This document shows, piece after piece, positions 1 through 10,591 of a stretch of DNA of 64,000 bases. A program made the position numbers and the translations under genes. The DNA is taken from the NCBI GenBank assembly GCA_046349615.1, contig JAXMBZ010000011.1, positions 62,001 through 126,000 of the forward strand, read 5' to 3'. Each line of letters starts with the position of its first letter. The first letter of the stretch is position 1. The notes under the pieces were generated by a model, which made no database searches, was not told the origin of the DNA, and worked only from the letters and a program-made list of their open reading frames with translations. The stretch is from JADJNY01 sp046349615 (GTDB taxonomy: Bacteria > Planctomycetota > UBA1135 > GCA-002686595).

Positions 1-1
1 C

Positions 2-496
2 TGGGAGCCGTTCTTCGCCGCGCGCGACGAGAAGCTCGACCTGCGCACGCAGGTCGCGCGCTACGCGAAGATCGCGCGCGAGCGCCTCGAGGCCGATCGC
101 TTCGAGGAATGGTGCGACAAGCACCTCGCGCACCTCGACGAGGTCGCGTGGAATTACTTCGGCACGCCGCGCGCGAAGGAAGCGATCCGGCAGAAGGTCG
201 AGATGCTCTTCCCCAAGCACGAGTGGGAGACGTTCACCGACCACTTCTTCGCCGAGATCCAGACGTGGCGCGAGCGCGACGCCGCCGAACGCGCAGAGAA
301 GGCGAAGGCGAAGGGGCCCGCGGTTCAGCAGCACTCGTTCCTGACGCCCGCGCCGAAGCCCGCTGTCGCCGAGAAGGCTCCGAGCGCGATCGAGAGCTCG
401 GCGCCCGTGACGGACAAGTCGGCCGGCAAGGAGCCCCGGCCTTCGAACGCGGGCGACAAGACCCCGAAGCCCCCGAAGAAGCCCTCGAAGAAGTGA
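2..496 (+). CDS. C-terminal part of an unrecognised protein (5' end outside window)
   Basis: The reading frame is open from the window edge to a TGA at 494-496. It gives about 164 residues with no start inside the window that is clearly preferable, so the gene begins upstream. The first 95 residues are charged and helical-looking, with many Trp/Phe/His (for example EEWCDKHLAHLDEVAW). The last 60 or so are a disordered Lys/Pro/Ala/Ser-rich tail ending in PKPPKKPSKK. I recognise no family. The esterase gene starts 68 bases downstream on the same strand and may be co-transcribed. Codon use is like the neighbours, so I regard it as a real gene end. Confidence 0.7.
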   Translation, partial: WEPFFAARDEKLDLRTQVARYAKIARERLEADRFEEWCDKHLAHLDEVAWNYFGTPRAKEAIRQKVEMLFPKHEWETFTDHFFAEIQTWRERDAAERAEKAKAKGPAVQQHSFLTPAPKPAVAEKAPSAIESSAPVTDKSAGKEPRPSNAGDKTPKPPKKPSKK

Positions 497-564
497 CCCG
501 AGCTCGGCCGGTGGAGCGAGTCCTCCGCCGGCCGCCTTCGTCTCGACCCGAGCCCACGCCCCCC

Positions 565-1308
565 ATGAGCAAGCAAACCGAGAACTGGTACTCCGATCGC
601 CTCGGCCAGCACGTCACCGTCGCGCGCTGGGGCCACGTCGGCACGCCCGTGCTGATCTTCCCGACCGCCGCGGGCGACGCGGAGGAATGCGAGCGCTTCT
701 TGATGCTCGACGTGCTCGCGCCGCTGCTCGAGGCGCAGCGCATCAAGGTCTACTCCGTCGACTCCATCGCGGGGCAGGCGTGGGTCGACCGCGACATCCC
801 GCGCGACGTCGCGGGGAAGCGCCAGAACCAGTTCGACGAGTTCGTCTACCGCGAGGTGATCCCGCTCATCCGCTCGGACTGCAAGGCGCCCGACATCGAG
901 GTGATCGCCGCGGGCGCGTCGATCGGCGCGTTCAACGCGCTCGCCGCGATCTGCCGCCACCCCGACGTCTTCTCGAAGGCGATCTGCATGAGCGGGACGT
1001 TCGACATCGAGCGCCTGTTCTGCGACGGCGTCGTGTCGCGCGAGCTCTGGCACGCGTCGCCGCTGCACTTCATGCCGCGCATGCCGCCGGGCGAGCACCT
1101 CGACAAGCTGAAAACGCGCTTCGTGCTCATGGCGCACGGCCAAGGCCGCGCGGAGAGCCCCGAGCACAACTGGGGCATGGCCGACATCCTCGGCGCGAAG
1201 GGCATCCCGAACCGCGTCGACGACTGGGGTCCGGACTACCCGCACGACTGGGTGACGTGGCGCGAGATGCTGCCGCAGTACCTGGACGAGCTCACGCCGA
1301 AGCGCTGA
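565..1308 (+). CDS. putative esterase, alpha/beta-hydrolase fold
   Basis: A 247-residue protein starting at the ATG of MSKQTENWYS. Longer in-frame extensions run into the preceding gene, so this start is preferred. It carries a GASIGA nucleophile elbow (GxSxG, Ser near residue 115) after a buried strand, an early VLIFPTAAGD stretch that fits an oxyanion-hole loop, and a C-terminal DYPHDW that can supply the catalytic His. No signal peptide is seen, so it is probably cytoplasmic. The pattern matches the putative-esterase (esterase D-like) branch of serine hydrolases. The substrate cannot be read from sequence. A hairpin terminator follows. Confidence 0.85.
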   Translation: MSKQTENWYSDRLGQHVTVARWGHVGTPVLIFPTAAGDAEECERFLMLDVLAPLLEAQRIKVYSVDSIAGQAWVDRDIPRDVAGKRQNQFDEFVYREVIPLIRSDCKAPDIEVIAAGASIGAFNALAAICRHPDVFSKAICMSGTFDIERLFCDGVVSRELWHASPLHFMPRMPPGEHLDKLKTRFVLMAHGQGRAESPEHNWGMADILGAKGIPNRVDDWGPDYPHDWVTWREMLPQYLDELTPKR

Positions 1309-1326
1309 AGCGCGCTGAAAACGCCG

Positions 1327-1360
1327 CGCCCCGGCCCTCCCACCGCGGAGCGCCGGGGCG
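1327..1360. terminator. hairpin between convergent genes
   Basis: CGCCCCGGC (1327-1335) pairs perfectly with GCCGGGGCG (1352-1360) across a 16-base loop, between the stop codons of two convergent genes. The trailing sequence has only a short T-run. It may end transcription from both sides. Confidence 0.45.
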
Positions 1361-1383
1361 TCGTGCGTTTCGGGCGACGCGGA

Positions 1384-1932
1384 TCAGGCCGCGCGGCGCG
1401 AGCGCGAGCCGTTCGTCGCGCGCTTCCAGCCGGAGTTCGAGCGCTTGCCGCTCCAGGCGTTCGAGCGCTTCGCGTTCGTGCCGCGCGCGTTCGAGCGCGT
1501 GCCGCGGCTCGAGGTCGAGCTCCAGCCGTTCGAGCGCGAGTTCGTGTTCGTGCGGCCGCTCGTCGAGCGCGAGTTCGTCCGCGTCGAGTTCGTGTTCGTC
1601 GAGTTCGTGTTCGTCGAGTTGCGGTTCGTGCGCGTCGAGGAGCTCGAACCGCGCGTCGAGGAGTTGGAGCGCTTGCCGCTCGTCGAGGAGTTCGAGCGCG
1701 AGCCGCGCGTCGTGCGCTTGGAGGAGTTCGTGCGCGTCGACTTCGACGTCGTGTTCTTCGACGCGCGATGGAAGCCGTTCCAGTCGCGGAGCAGGCCCGG
1801 GAACGCGCCGAGGATCGTGCGGAACGCCTGCACGGTGGTCACCGAGTTCGTCTGGAGCTTCCAGTCGGTGGTGCGCGTCGTCGCGAAGGCCTTGCTGAAC
1901 TTCTGGATCTGAGCCGGGGTGAAGGTCGTCAT
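1384..1932 (-). CDS. Ser/Thr/Asn/Arg-rich low-complexity basic protein
   Basis: A 182-residue frame starting MTTFTPAQIQKFSKAF. The first 55 residues look like an ordinary amphipathic helical segment with Trp/Phe/Leu. From about residue 58 to the end the chain is almost only Ser, Thr, Asn, Arg, Gly and Lys, with a few Trp and Ala and no acidic residue, so it is strongly basic and probably disordered. The tail comes from short GC-rich DNA repeats. The opposite strand is also open, but its product would be an odd Val/Phe/Glu/Arg alternation with no natural start. No obvious Shine-Dalgarno lies before the start. A nucleic-acid- or polyanion-binding role is possible but only inferred. I recognise no family. 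Confidence 0.5.
   Translation of the reverse strand: MTTFTPAQIQKFSKAFATTRTTDWKLQTNSVTTVQAFRTILGAFPGLLRDWNGFHRASKNTTSKSTRTNSSKRTTRGSRSNSSTSGKRSNSSTRGSSSSTRTNRNSTNTNSTNTNSTRTNSRSTSGRTNTNSRSNGWSSTSSRGTRSNARGTNAKRSNAWSGKRSNSGWKRATNGSRSRRAA
1583..1621. repeat. 15-bp tandem repeat inside the low-complexity gene
   Basis: GTCGAGTTCGTGTTC occurs at 1583-1597 and again at 1598-1612, followed by a partial third copy. On the minus strand this encodes the Asn-Ser/Thr run. Looser versions of the same GTCGAG/GTTCG words continue on both sides, which suggests growth by slippage. Confidence 0.7.
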
Positions 1933-2078
1933 CGTGATTTCGGAAGGGTGCGCGCCGCGAGGGCGCTTCGGTTTCGATGGAGGAACGAGACCAGGACGCC
2001 CCCCCTATCGATCCGGAAGTTCTTTCCCATGAGCCCGGGTTGCCGGGCGTCCCGGGATCGGGTCCGCCCGCGGTGCGC

Positions 2079-2084
2079 TATCCT
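2079..2084 (+). promoter_or_regulatory. -10-like box next to a start codon
   Basis: TATCCT lies 9 bases before the ATG at 2094. A transcript starting at the usual distance would have almost no leader, and no Shine-Dalgarno sequence is visible. The -35 region is not obvious. Confidence 0.35.
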
Positions 2085-2093
2085 GGGCGCGCG

Positions 2094-4553
2094 ATGTCCC
2101 CCCGCTTCGCCGCGCTCGTCTCCTTGGCGAGCGCCCTCCTCACGCTCGGCGCGCGCGCCCAGGAGTTCGGCCCCTGGCACGCGATCGGACCCTTCCCGCA
2201 TCCCGCGGGAGCGTCGAGCTTCGAGCCCGCGCAGCTCCCCGAGCGCGCGCTCAAGGCGATGGCCGCGGGCAAGGAAGGCCCCGATCTCGCGGCGCCGATC
2301 AAGACCAAGGAGAGCGCGTACCGCTGGATCCCGGTGACGCAGGGCGAGAACGGCGGACGCGCGCTCGACGTCGGGCTCGTCGACTTCAACGCGCTGCTCG
2401 CGCCGCCGGGCGCGCCGAACGGTTGGAACGCGAAGCAGGTCGCGTACCTCTACCGCCGCGTCGATTGCGCGAGCGCGACCGACGTCGCGGTGCAGTTCGG
2501 CAGCGACGACGGTCTGCGCCTGTGGGTCGACGGCGAGGTCGTCGTCGAGCGCGCCGTCGCGCGCGGGATGACGCTCGAGGACCACCAGCTCGTGCTCCAC
2601 TTCGCGCCCGGCGCGAACCACGTCCTCGTCAAGGTGACGAACGAAGGCGGCGCGTGGAGCTTCCGCATGGCGCCGTGGAAGCGCATCGACCAGGCTGCGA
2701 TCGACCGCGCGATCGACCGGGGAGTCGACTACCTGCTCGGCGCGCAGCTCCTCGACGGCACGTGGGGCGACCACCCCGAGTACGGCGCGGGCCACGTCGC
2801 GTTCACCGTGTACACGCTGCTCAAGTCCGGCGTGCCGGCGGAGGACGCCGTGATCGTCCACGCGATGGGCGCGATGCGCGAACTCCCGTGCGAGCACACG
2901 TACTCCGTCGCGTGCACGGCGCTCGCGCTCGCGGCGACGCACGACGAGCGCTACCGCGCGCGCGTCGAGCAGTGCGTCCACGACCTGATCGAGTTCCAGG
3001 GCGGACAGGACCTCGTCTCGTACCCGATCCTGCCGAATTACCCGAGCACGCTGCCGCCGGACCTCTCGAACACGCTCTACGCGGCGCTCGCGTTCCGCGC
3101 GGCGCGGCGCATGGGCGTCGAGGTGCCCGACAAGGTCTGGATCGACCTCGCGCAGGGGACGCTCCGCTGCCTCGGCAAGGAGCAGGCGGCGCCGCGCAGC
3201 GTCGCGACCGGCGCGAAGGCCGCGCCCCGCGCCGCGGGCTTCTCCTACCGCGCGGGCACGTTCGAGGTCACGGGCTCGATGACGACCGCGGGACTCTCCG
3301 TGCTCGCGGTCGCGCAGGAAGGGCTCGGCGCACGCATCCCGCCGGCGCTCCTGCAGCGCATCCAGGCGGCGACGAAGCTCGGACTCGGCTGGCTCGACCT
3401 GAACTTGAAGTGGGACCAGAACCCGGGCCAGGGCGCGCACCAGTACTTCTGGATCTACGGCGTCGAGCGCGCGGGCACGCTGCTCGGGCTCGACGTGCTC
3501 GCGGGGCTCGAGTGGTACTGGGCCGGCGCCGCGTACCTCGTGAAGAAGCAGCGCGACAACGGTTCGTGGTCGTCGGGAGGCGGCGAAGGCGACGAGCCGA
3601 TCGACACGCTGCTCGCGCTCCTCTTCCTCGAGCGCGCGACCGCGCCGATCGGCAGCGGCGTGTCGACCGATCACTCGCGTCCCGATCCTCGCAAGCCGCG
3701 CACCGCCGACGCGGGGGAGCGCAAGACCGAGTGGAGCGCCGGCACGGAGCGCGATCCGCTCGCGATCCACGCGCGCGGCGAGGCGACGACGGTGCTCTGG
3801 GTCAGCGGCCTCCGCGACGACTTGAAGCAGCAGATCGCGGGGCCGAAGGGCCTCGAGGTGAAGACGCTCGAGTTCCTCGGCCACTGCTCGGACGAGAAAG
3901 AAGGCGTCGAGAACGTGCTCGGCTCCGTGTCGGGACGGTTCGTGCTGCCCGACGACCTCGCGCGGCTCGAGCTCGAGCACGTGTTCGACCGTCCGGGCAC
4001 GTGGTCGGTGCGCGCGCGGCTCTCGGTCCTCGTCGCGGGCACGCAACTGCGCGTGATCGAGACGCCGACGATCGCGGTGACGATCCACGACGTCTTCGAT
4101 CGGCGGCGGCTCGAGTACGTCCTCGACCCGGGCCGCAACCTCCTGCGCGGGCTCGAAGCGAAGTGCGAGGCGTCGAGCAACGCGCCGCGCGCCCGCGAGG
4201 CGTTCGACGGGCGCTACGCGAGCTCGTGGGAGTGCGCGGCGACCGACGCGACCCCGTGGATCAAGCTCGCGCTCCCGCGGCCGATGCAGGCGGAGCGGCT
4301 CTCGCTCGCGCAGGCGCTCAACCGTCCGCGCGACGCCGCGAAGCCGCGCGCGCGCGAGGTCGAGGTCGTCGTCAACGGCGACGTGAAGCTGCGGCTCGTC
4401 ATGGACGCGGACAACCGGCTGAAGAGCTCGATCGAGCTCCCGCCGCGCACGTCGGTGCGCACACTCGAGCTCAAGATCCTGTCGCTCCACGACGGGAAGC
4501 TCGGCGGTGCGCCCGCCGGTTTCAGCGAGATCGAGCTGTTCGGCGGGCGGTGA
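2094..4553 (+). CDS. exported terpenoid-cyclase-toroid repeat protein with PA14-like and discoidin-like domains
   Basis: 819 residues. A signal peptide (MSPRFAALVSLASALLTLGARA) is followed by a beta-rich region whose FGSDDGLRLWVDGE resembles PA14-type carbohydrate/ligand domains. Roughly residues 205-515 have the alternating helices and repeated Q...DGTWGDHPEYG and Q.DNGSWSSGGGE motifs of the prenyltransferase/squalene-oxidase toroid. The last 150 residues resemble an F5/8 type C (discoidin) domain, with DGRYASSWE and a final sentence of beta strands. Planctomycete toroid proteins of this kind are usually envelope proteins rather than cyclases, and the DxDD cyclase motif is not seen. I read it as a secreted binding or structural protein. 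Confidence 0.75.
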   Translation: MSPRFAALVSLASALLTLGARAQEFGPWHAIGPFPHPAGASSFEPAQLPERALKAMAAGKEGPDLAAPIKTKESAYRWIPVTQGENGGRALDVGLVDFNALLAPPGAPNGWNAKQVAYLYRRVDCASATDVAVQFGSDDGLRLWVDGEVVVERAVARGMTLEDHQLVLHFAPGANHVLVKVTNEGGAWSFRMAPWKRIDQAAIDRAIDRGVDYLLGAQLLDGTWGDHPEYGAGHVAFTVYTLLKSGVPAEDAVIVHAMGAMRELPCEHTYSVACTALALAATHDERYRARVEQCVHDLIEFQGGQDLVSYPILPNYPSTLPPDLSNTLYAALAFRAARRMGVEVPDKVWIDLAQGTLRCLGKEQAAPRSVATGAKAAPRAAGFSYRAGTFEVTGSMTTAGLSVLAVAQEGLGARIPPALLQRIQAATKLGLGWLDLNLKWDQNPGQGAHQYFWIYGVERAGTLLGLDVLAGLEWYWAGAAYLVKKQRDNGSWSSGGGEGDEPIDTLLALLFLERATAPIGSGVSTDHSRPDPRKPRTADAGERKTEWSAGTERDPLAIHARGEATTVLWVSGLRDDLKQQIAGPKGLEVKTLEFLGHCSDEKEGVENVLGSVSGRFVLPDDLARLELEHVFDRPGTWSVRARLSVLVAGTQLRVIETPTIAVTIHDVFDRRRLEYVLDPGRNLLRGLEAKCEASSNAPRAREAFDGRYASSWECAATDATPWIKLALPRPMQAERLSLAQALNRPRDAAKPRAREVEVVVNGDVKLRLVMDADNRLKSSIELPPRTSVRTLELKILSLHDGKLGGAPAGFSEIELFGGR

Positions 4554-4559
4554 GCGCGC

Positions 4560-5843
4560 TCACTCCCCAGGTCGCGGGAAGTTCATGTTGACGTCGCTGC
4601 GCGGCGTCGAGCCCGCGAACGGGTAGCGACTCGGCACGCAGACGACGCCCTCGGGCGTGACGGTGAAGCGCTTCTTGTCCAACTCGAGGTCGTACCCGAT
4701 GCGCTCGCCGCTCGGCACCTCGGTCCACTTGTCGAGGATCGCGCGCTTGATCTTCGCGCCCGGCCGCACGGTGACGCCGCCGAAGAGGATCGAGTCCTCG
4801 ACGACCGCGCCCTCTTGCACGAGGCAGCGGTTCGAGAGGATCGAACGCTTGACGCGCCCGCCCGACACGACGACGCCGGCGCAGAGCAGCGAATCGACGA
4901 CCTCGGCGCGCCGGCCGTCCTCGTCGAGCACGGTCTTCGCCGGCGGATCCGCGTGCCACAGCGAGTAGATGGGCCACTTCGAGTCGTACAGGTTGAAGTG
5001 CGGCTTGATGGAGCAGAGGTCCATGCTCGCCTCGTAGTACGCGTCGAGCGTCCCCACGTCGCGCCAGTACGGCTCCGCGTCCTTGTCCGTGCCGATGAAG
5101 TGGTGCGCGTAGACCGGCACCTCTCCGATCATGCGAGGCAGGACGTCCTTGCCGAAGTCGTGGCTCGACTGCGCGCCGAGTTCGGCGTCGGCGCGCAGGC
5201 GGCGGATGAGCTCCTTCGTCTCGAAGATGTAGATGCCCATCGAGCCGAGGCACGTGCCCGGCATGCCCGGGATCTCCTTCCCGACCTTCGGCTTCTCCGC
5301 GAACGACACGACCTGGTTCTTCTCGTCGACTTCGAGGACGCCGAAGCGCCGGCTCTCGGCGGCGGGGATGCGCACCGCGCCGATGGTGAGGGCGGCGCCG
5401 CGCGCGATGTGCTCCTCGAGCATCGCGCCGTAGTCCATCTTGTAGATGTGGTCGCCGGACAGGATCAGCACCTGGGAGGCGCGCTCCTCCTGCAGGAGGT
5501 CGAGGTTCTTGTAGATCGCGTCCGCCGTGCCGACGTACCACTCGCCCACCGATGCGTGGTGCGGCGGGCTGACCGAGATGAACTGCTCGAGCCGGCGCGG
5601 GAGGAAGTTCCAGCCGAAGCGGATGTGCTCCTCGAGCGAGCGCGCCTGGTACTGCGTGAGCACGTAGATCCGGCGGAGACCGGAGTGGATGCAGTTCGAG
5701 AGCGTGAAATCGATGATCCGGTACACGCCGCCGAACGGGACCGCGGGCTTCGATCGAACGGTCGTCAGCGGCATCAGACGCTCGCCCTGGCCTCCGGCGA
5801 GGATGAACGTGAGCGTCTCCTTGAGGTCCTGCGGCAGGGACAT
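4560..5843 (-). CDS. glgC: glucose-1-phosphate adenylyltransferase
   Basis: 427 residues, the usual length. It makes ADP-glucose from ATP and glucose 1-phosphate for glycogen synthesis in the cytoplasm. Diagnostic motifs are the N-terminal GGQGERLMPLT pyrophosphorylase loop (residues 17-27), RSKPAVPFGG (30-39), SGDHIYKMDY, the AEKP motif, YWRDVGT, and a C-terminal left-handed beta-helix (for example ILSNRCLVQEGAVVEDSI). The chosen ATG (MSLPQDLKET) has GGAG about 9 bases upstream. The frame stays open further upstream, but that translation looks nothing like the family. It converges with the toroid gene, with only six bases between the stop codons. Confidence 0.95.
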   Translation of the reverse strand: MSLPQDLKETLTFILAGGQGERLMPLTTVRSKPAVPFGGVYRIIDFTLSNCIHSGLRRIYVLTQYQARSLEEHIRFGWNFLPRRLEQFISVSPPHHASVGEWYVGTADAIYKNLDLLQEERASQVLILSGDHIYKMDYGAMLEEHIARGAALTIGAVRIPAAESRRFGVLEVDEKNQVVSFAEKPKVGKEIPGMPGTCLGSMGIYIFETKELIRRLRADAELGAQSSHDFGKDVLPRMIGEVPVYAHHFIGTDKDAEPYWRDVGTLDAYYEASMDLCSIKPHFNLYDSKWPIYSLWHADPPAKTVLDEDGRRAEVVDSLLCAGVVVSGGRVKRSILSNRCLVQEGAVVEDSILFGGVTVRPGAKIKRAILDKWTEVPSGERIGYDLELDKKRFTVTPEGVVCVPSRYPFAGSTPRSDVNMNFPRPGE

Positions 5844-6385
5844 GAGCTCTCCGTGAAGGTCGCGTGGCGGAGCGAGTTCTGAGGGGATGCGAGCGACGCC
5901 CAGGATGCCGCCGGACCCGCGCGAGCGAAAGCCTCCACCAGCGTCGCGTGCTCGAACGGGCTCGCGTTCGTACTCCGCGAGCGTCGCGAGCCGCTCCCGA
6001 GCGCGCGCGACGCGGACACCGGAGAGGCTCTGGACGGTCCGCTCCGCGAGCGCGCGGGTCGCGGGCCGCCGCTCGGCGCGGCGCGCCGTGAAGTGGAGCG
6101 CGGGCGCGAGGAGGAGGCGCGCCCGCGCGCACCGCTGGCGGGTGATGCGGAGTTCCTCGACGCGCCGCTGCGCGGCCGCGATCACGTGCCGTTCGGATTT
6201 CCTGGGAACGCGAGCCGGTGGGGCTCGGTCGGGGACGAACCGCGGTCCCAACCGCCGCTCCGTCCGCCGGAGCGCGCGGTCCGCGCGTCGTCCCGAGGCT
6301 CGCGCCGACGGAGACGACGTGCTCGCAGGCGACGGAGGCCCTGTGCGCTCGCTACAATCCCCCGCCGCTCACGAGCGCACCCCCC
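5844..6385. other. 542-bp divergent intergenic region
   Basis: This lies between the starts of glgC (leftward) and the amidoligase gene (rightward). Frames are open on both strands because of the GC content, but none resembles a protein I know and none has a convincing start. A -10-like TACAAT sits at 6353-6358, which would give the amidoligase mRNA a leader of roughly 20 bases. Nothing else was recognised. Confidence 0.4.
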
Positions 6386-8295
<1,910 letters not shown>

Positions 8296-8299
<4 letters not shown>

Positions 8300-9264
8300 G
8301 CGCGCCGGCGGGGCTCGCGCTCGCGGACTTCCGCCGCGACGCGCCGCTCGAGCGCGTGCTCGGGACGCACGCGGGGAGCGGCTCCGGCCCGCTCCTCGTC
8401 GTGCTCGCGGGACTGCACGGCAACGAACCGGCCGCGATCGTCGCGTGCCGGCGCGTGCTGCGCGAGCTCGCGACGCGCCGCCCAGCGTTCACGGGACGCT
8501 TCGTCGCGCTCTCGGGCAACCGCGCGGCGCTCGCGAAGGGCGTGCGCGGCGTCGACCGCGACCTGAACCGGCTGTGGTCGCGCCAGCAGATCTCCGACGC
8601 GCGCGCGCTCGCTCCCGAGCAGCGCGACACCGAGGCGCGCGAGCTCGTCGAGCTCGCCGAAGTGCTCGAGCGCGAGTTCGCGCGCGCGCCCGGGCCCGTG
8701 ACGGTGCTCGACCTGCATTCGACGTCGGGCGCGGGGCCGCCGTTCACGCTGCTCGTCGATCCCGAGCGCGCGCTCGCGCTCGCCCGCGCGCTCGACGTCC
8801 CGGCGTTGCGCGGCCTCCAGCTCATCCTCGGCGACACGCTCGCGGAGTGGGCCTTCGGGCTCGGACACCGCGCGCTCGTGCTCGAAGGCGGCCAGAACGA
8901 GACCGAGGCGACCGTCGACCACCACGAAGCGGCGCTGTGGATCGCGCTCGTGGAGCTCGGCCTCGTCGCCGAGCGCGACGTCGCCGAACTCGCCGGCCAC
9001 CGCGCGCGTCTCGCGAACGCGGCGGGGACGCTGCCGCGCGTGCTCGAGCTCTGCCACCGCCACGTGCTCGCGCCCGGCGAGCGCTTCGAGATGGTGCCCG
9101 GCTGGGCGAGCTTCGACGCGGTGCGCGAAGGCGACCTCGTCGCGCGCTCGGGCCCGAGCCTCGAACGCGAAGTGCGCGCGCCGATGTCCGCGACGATGTT
9201 GATGCCCCGCTACCAGGGCCAAGGGCTCGACGGGTACTTCCTCGCGCGCGCCGTCGGACACTGA
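8296..9264 (+). CDS. succinylglutamate desuccinylase/aspartoacylase-type zinc hydrolase
   Basis: 322 residues starting with GTG inside a GTGA overlap with the upstream ligase gene (translational coupling). GLHGNEP gives the first zinc ligands (His41, Glu44). VDRDLNRLW is the substrate-binding Asp/Asn/Arg motif. DLHSTS (near residue 140) supplies the third ligand, and VLEGGQNE gives the catalytic Glu. The M14-like AstE/AspA fold removes an acyl or aminoacyl group from an amino acid. Pairing with a GCS2 amidoligase suggests it cleaves what that enzyme makes, or trims its substrate. No signal peptide, so probably cytoplasmic. Confidence 0.85.
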
Positions 9265-9328
9265 GCACGGCCCGAATCGGAACGCGCGAGGGTCGAGGAG
9301 CCGCGCGCGCCGTCCCGAAGGCCGCGAT

Positions 9329-10144
9329 TCAGGCCCCGGCGAAGTCCGCCGCGAGCGCGCGTTCGGTGAGCTCGGCTTCGAGCCGCACGAGCCCCTTCGC
9401 CTTCATCTCCGTCGCGAGCGCGTCGAAGTCGAGGCACGCGTCGCTCGCCGGATCGACGACCTGGATCGGCGCGCCGAGCGCGGCCGCTTCGCGCAGCGCG
9501 TCGTGCTGGCGGAGCACGGTGTCGAGCAGTCCGTCGCCGAAACGCAGCTCGAGCGCGACGAGCACCTCGCGCATGAACGGCACGCGGCGGTCGAAGAGCG
9601 TCGCGAGCATGCAGACCTGGAACGGATGGTCGAGCTCCTGCTCGAGCTCGCCGAGGATCGCGAGCGCCTTGAGCGCCCCCTGCAGCGCGAACGCGCCCGT
9701 CTCGACGACGAGCACGGCCGTGTCGCACGCCGTCAGCGCGTTCTTCGCGAGCACACCGTCGACGCGCGGCGGGCAGTCGAGCAGCACGACGTCGAAGATG
9801 CCGTCGAGCTCGGCGAGCGCCTGGTCGAGCCGGCGCTCGGCGTGCAGCATGCGCTCGCACTCTTCCTCGAAGCGCGCGAGCTCGATCGTCGCGGGCAGGA
9901 GCCACACGCCGCCCGGAGCGGCGACGAGCGCCGCGTCGGCGCGGGCGCTCCCGGCGAGGACCTCGCGCACCGTCGGCTCATCCCGCCCGGGCGCGCAGGC
10001 GAGCGAGAGCGTCGCGTGTCCCTGCGGATCGAGGTCGACGAGCAGGGTGCGCAGCCCGAGGCGCGCGAACGCGCCCGCGAGGTGGACGGACGTCGTCGTC
10101 TTCCCGCAGCCGCCCTTCTGATTCACGAACGCGAGCACCTGCAC
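9329..10144 (-). CDS. ParA-family ATPase without an adjacent ParB
   Basis: 271 residues. The deviant Walker A NQKGGCGKTTT sits at residues 8-18, followed by LLVDLDPQGHAT (A' motif) and VVLLDCPPRVDG (Walker B), the standard order for ParA/Soj. These ATPases place DNA or protein cargo by ATP-dependent binding to the nucleoid. No parB or parS-like gene is adjacent. The gene starts 7 bases after a YbjQ-family gene and downstream of another P-loop ATPase on the same strand, so an orphan positioning role is possible. Length is normal. Confidence 0.9.
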   Translation of the reverse strand: MQVLAFVNQKGGCGKTTTSVHLAGAFARLGLRTLLVDLDPQGHATLSLACAPGRDEPTVREVLAGSARADAALVAAPGGVWLLPATIELARFEEECERMLHAERRLDQALAELDGIFDVVLLDCPPRVDGVLAKNALTACDTAVLVVETGAFALQGALKALAILGELEQELDHPFQVCMLATLFDRRVPFMREVLVALELRFGDGLLDTVLRQHDALREAAALGAPIQVVDPASDACLDFDALATEMKAKGLVRLEAELTERALAADFAGA

Positions 10145-10151
10145 GAGCGCC

Positions 10152-10493
10152 TCACCCCTTCTCCGGTTCGATCACGACCGCCGTCCCGTACGCGAGCACC
10201 TCGGTGACGCCCGCGGCGATCTCGTTCGCGTCGTAGCGCATCGCGACGATCGCGTTCGCGCCGACGTCGCGCGCGTGGCGCACGAGCAGCTCGTAGGCCT
10301 CCGAACGCGCCTTCTCCGCGAGCTCGGTGTAGAGCGTGATGTTGCCCCCGACGAGCGTCTGGAGCCCGGCCCCGAAGGTGCCGATCACGGAGCGGCTGCG
10401 GACGGTGATGCCGCGCACGATGCCGAGGTAGCGCGTGACGCGATAGCCCTCGAAGGAGTTCGCCGTCGTCACCCAAGGATCGCCCGCGCTCAT
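10152..10493 (-). CDS. YbjQ-family (UPF0145) protein
   Basis: 113 residues with the family pattern: GYRVTRYLGIVRGITVRSRSVI, then a helix with ARSEAYELLVRHARDVGANAIVAMRYDANEI, and a final beta strand. These small proteins form pentamer-like rings in known structures, and their function is not settled. The start at MSAGDPWV matches the usual length. An upstream in-frame extension is not family-like. It sits between two P-loop ATPase genes, with a 7-base gap to the downstream one, so the three are probably co-transcribed. Confidence 0.85.
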   Translation of the reverse strand: MSAGDPWVTTANSFEGYRVTRYLGIVRGITVRSRSVIGTFGAGLQTLVGGNITLYTELAEKARSEAYELLVRHARDVGANAIVAMRYDANEIAAGVTEVLAYGTAVVIEPEKG

Positions 10494-10591
10494 GTCGTGT
10501 CCGCGCCGCAGAGCATGCAGCGCGAGAGCGCGCGGATCAACGCCCGTGAACGACGAAGCGCGCGACTCGGTGCGGTCGCTCGAACGATGCG

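Noticed and set aside
1583..1621. Possible CRISPR-like repeat
   Set aside because: The units are directly adjacent with no spacers and encode part of a low-complexity protein.
1445..1912. 155-codon plus-strand frame opposite the S/T/N/R-rich gene
   Set aside because: It gives only a repetitive Glu/Phe/Val/Arg pattern, and the minus-strand frame has an ordinary-looking N-terminal domain. The strand choice is still uncertain.
5844..6251. Upstream extension of glgC, about 136 codons
   Set aside because: The added residues do not resemble the family, and the internal ATG has a Shine-Dalgarno sequence and gives the normal length.
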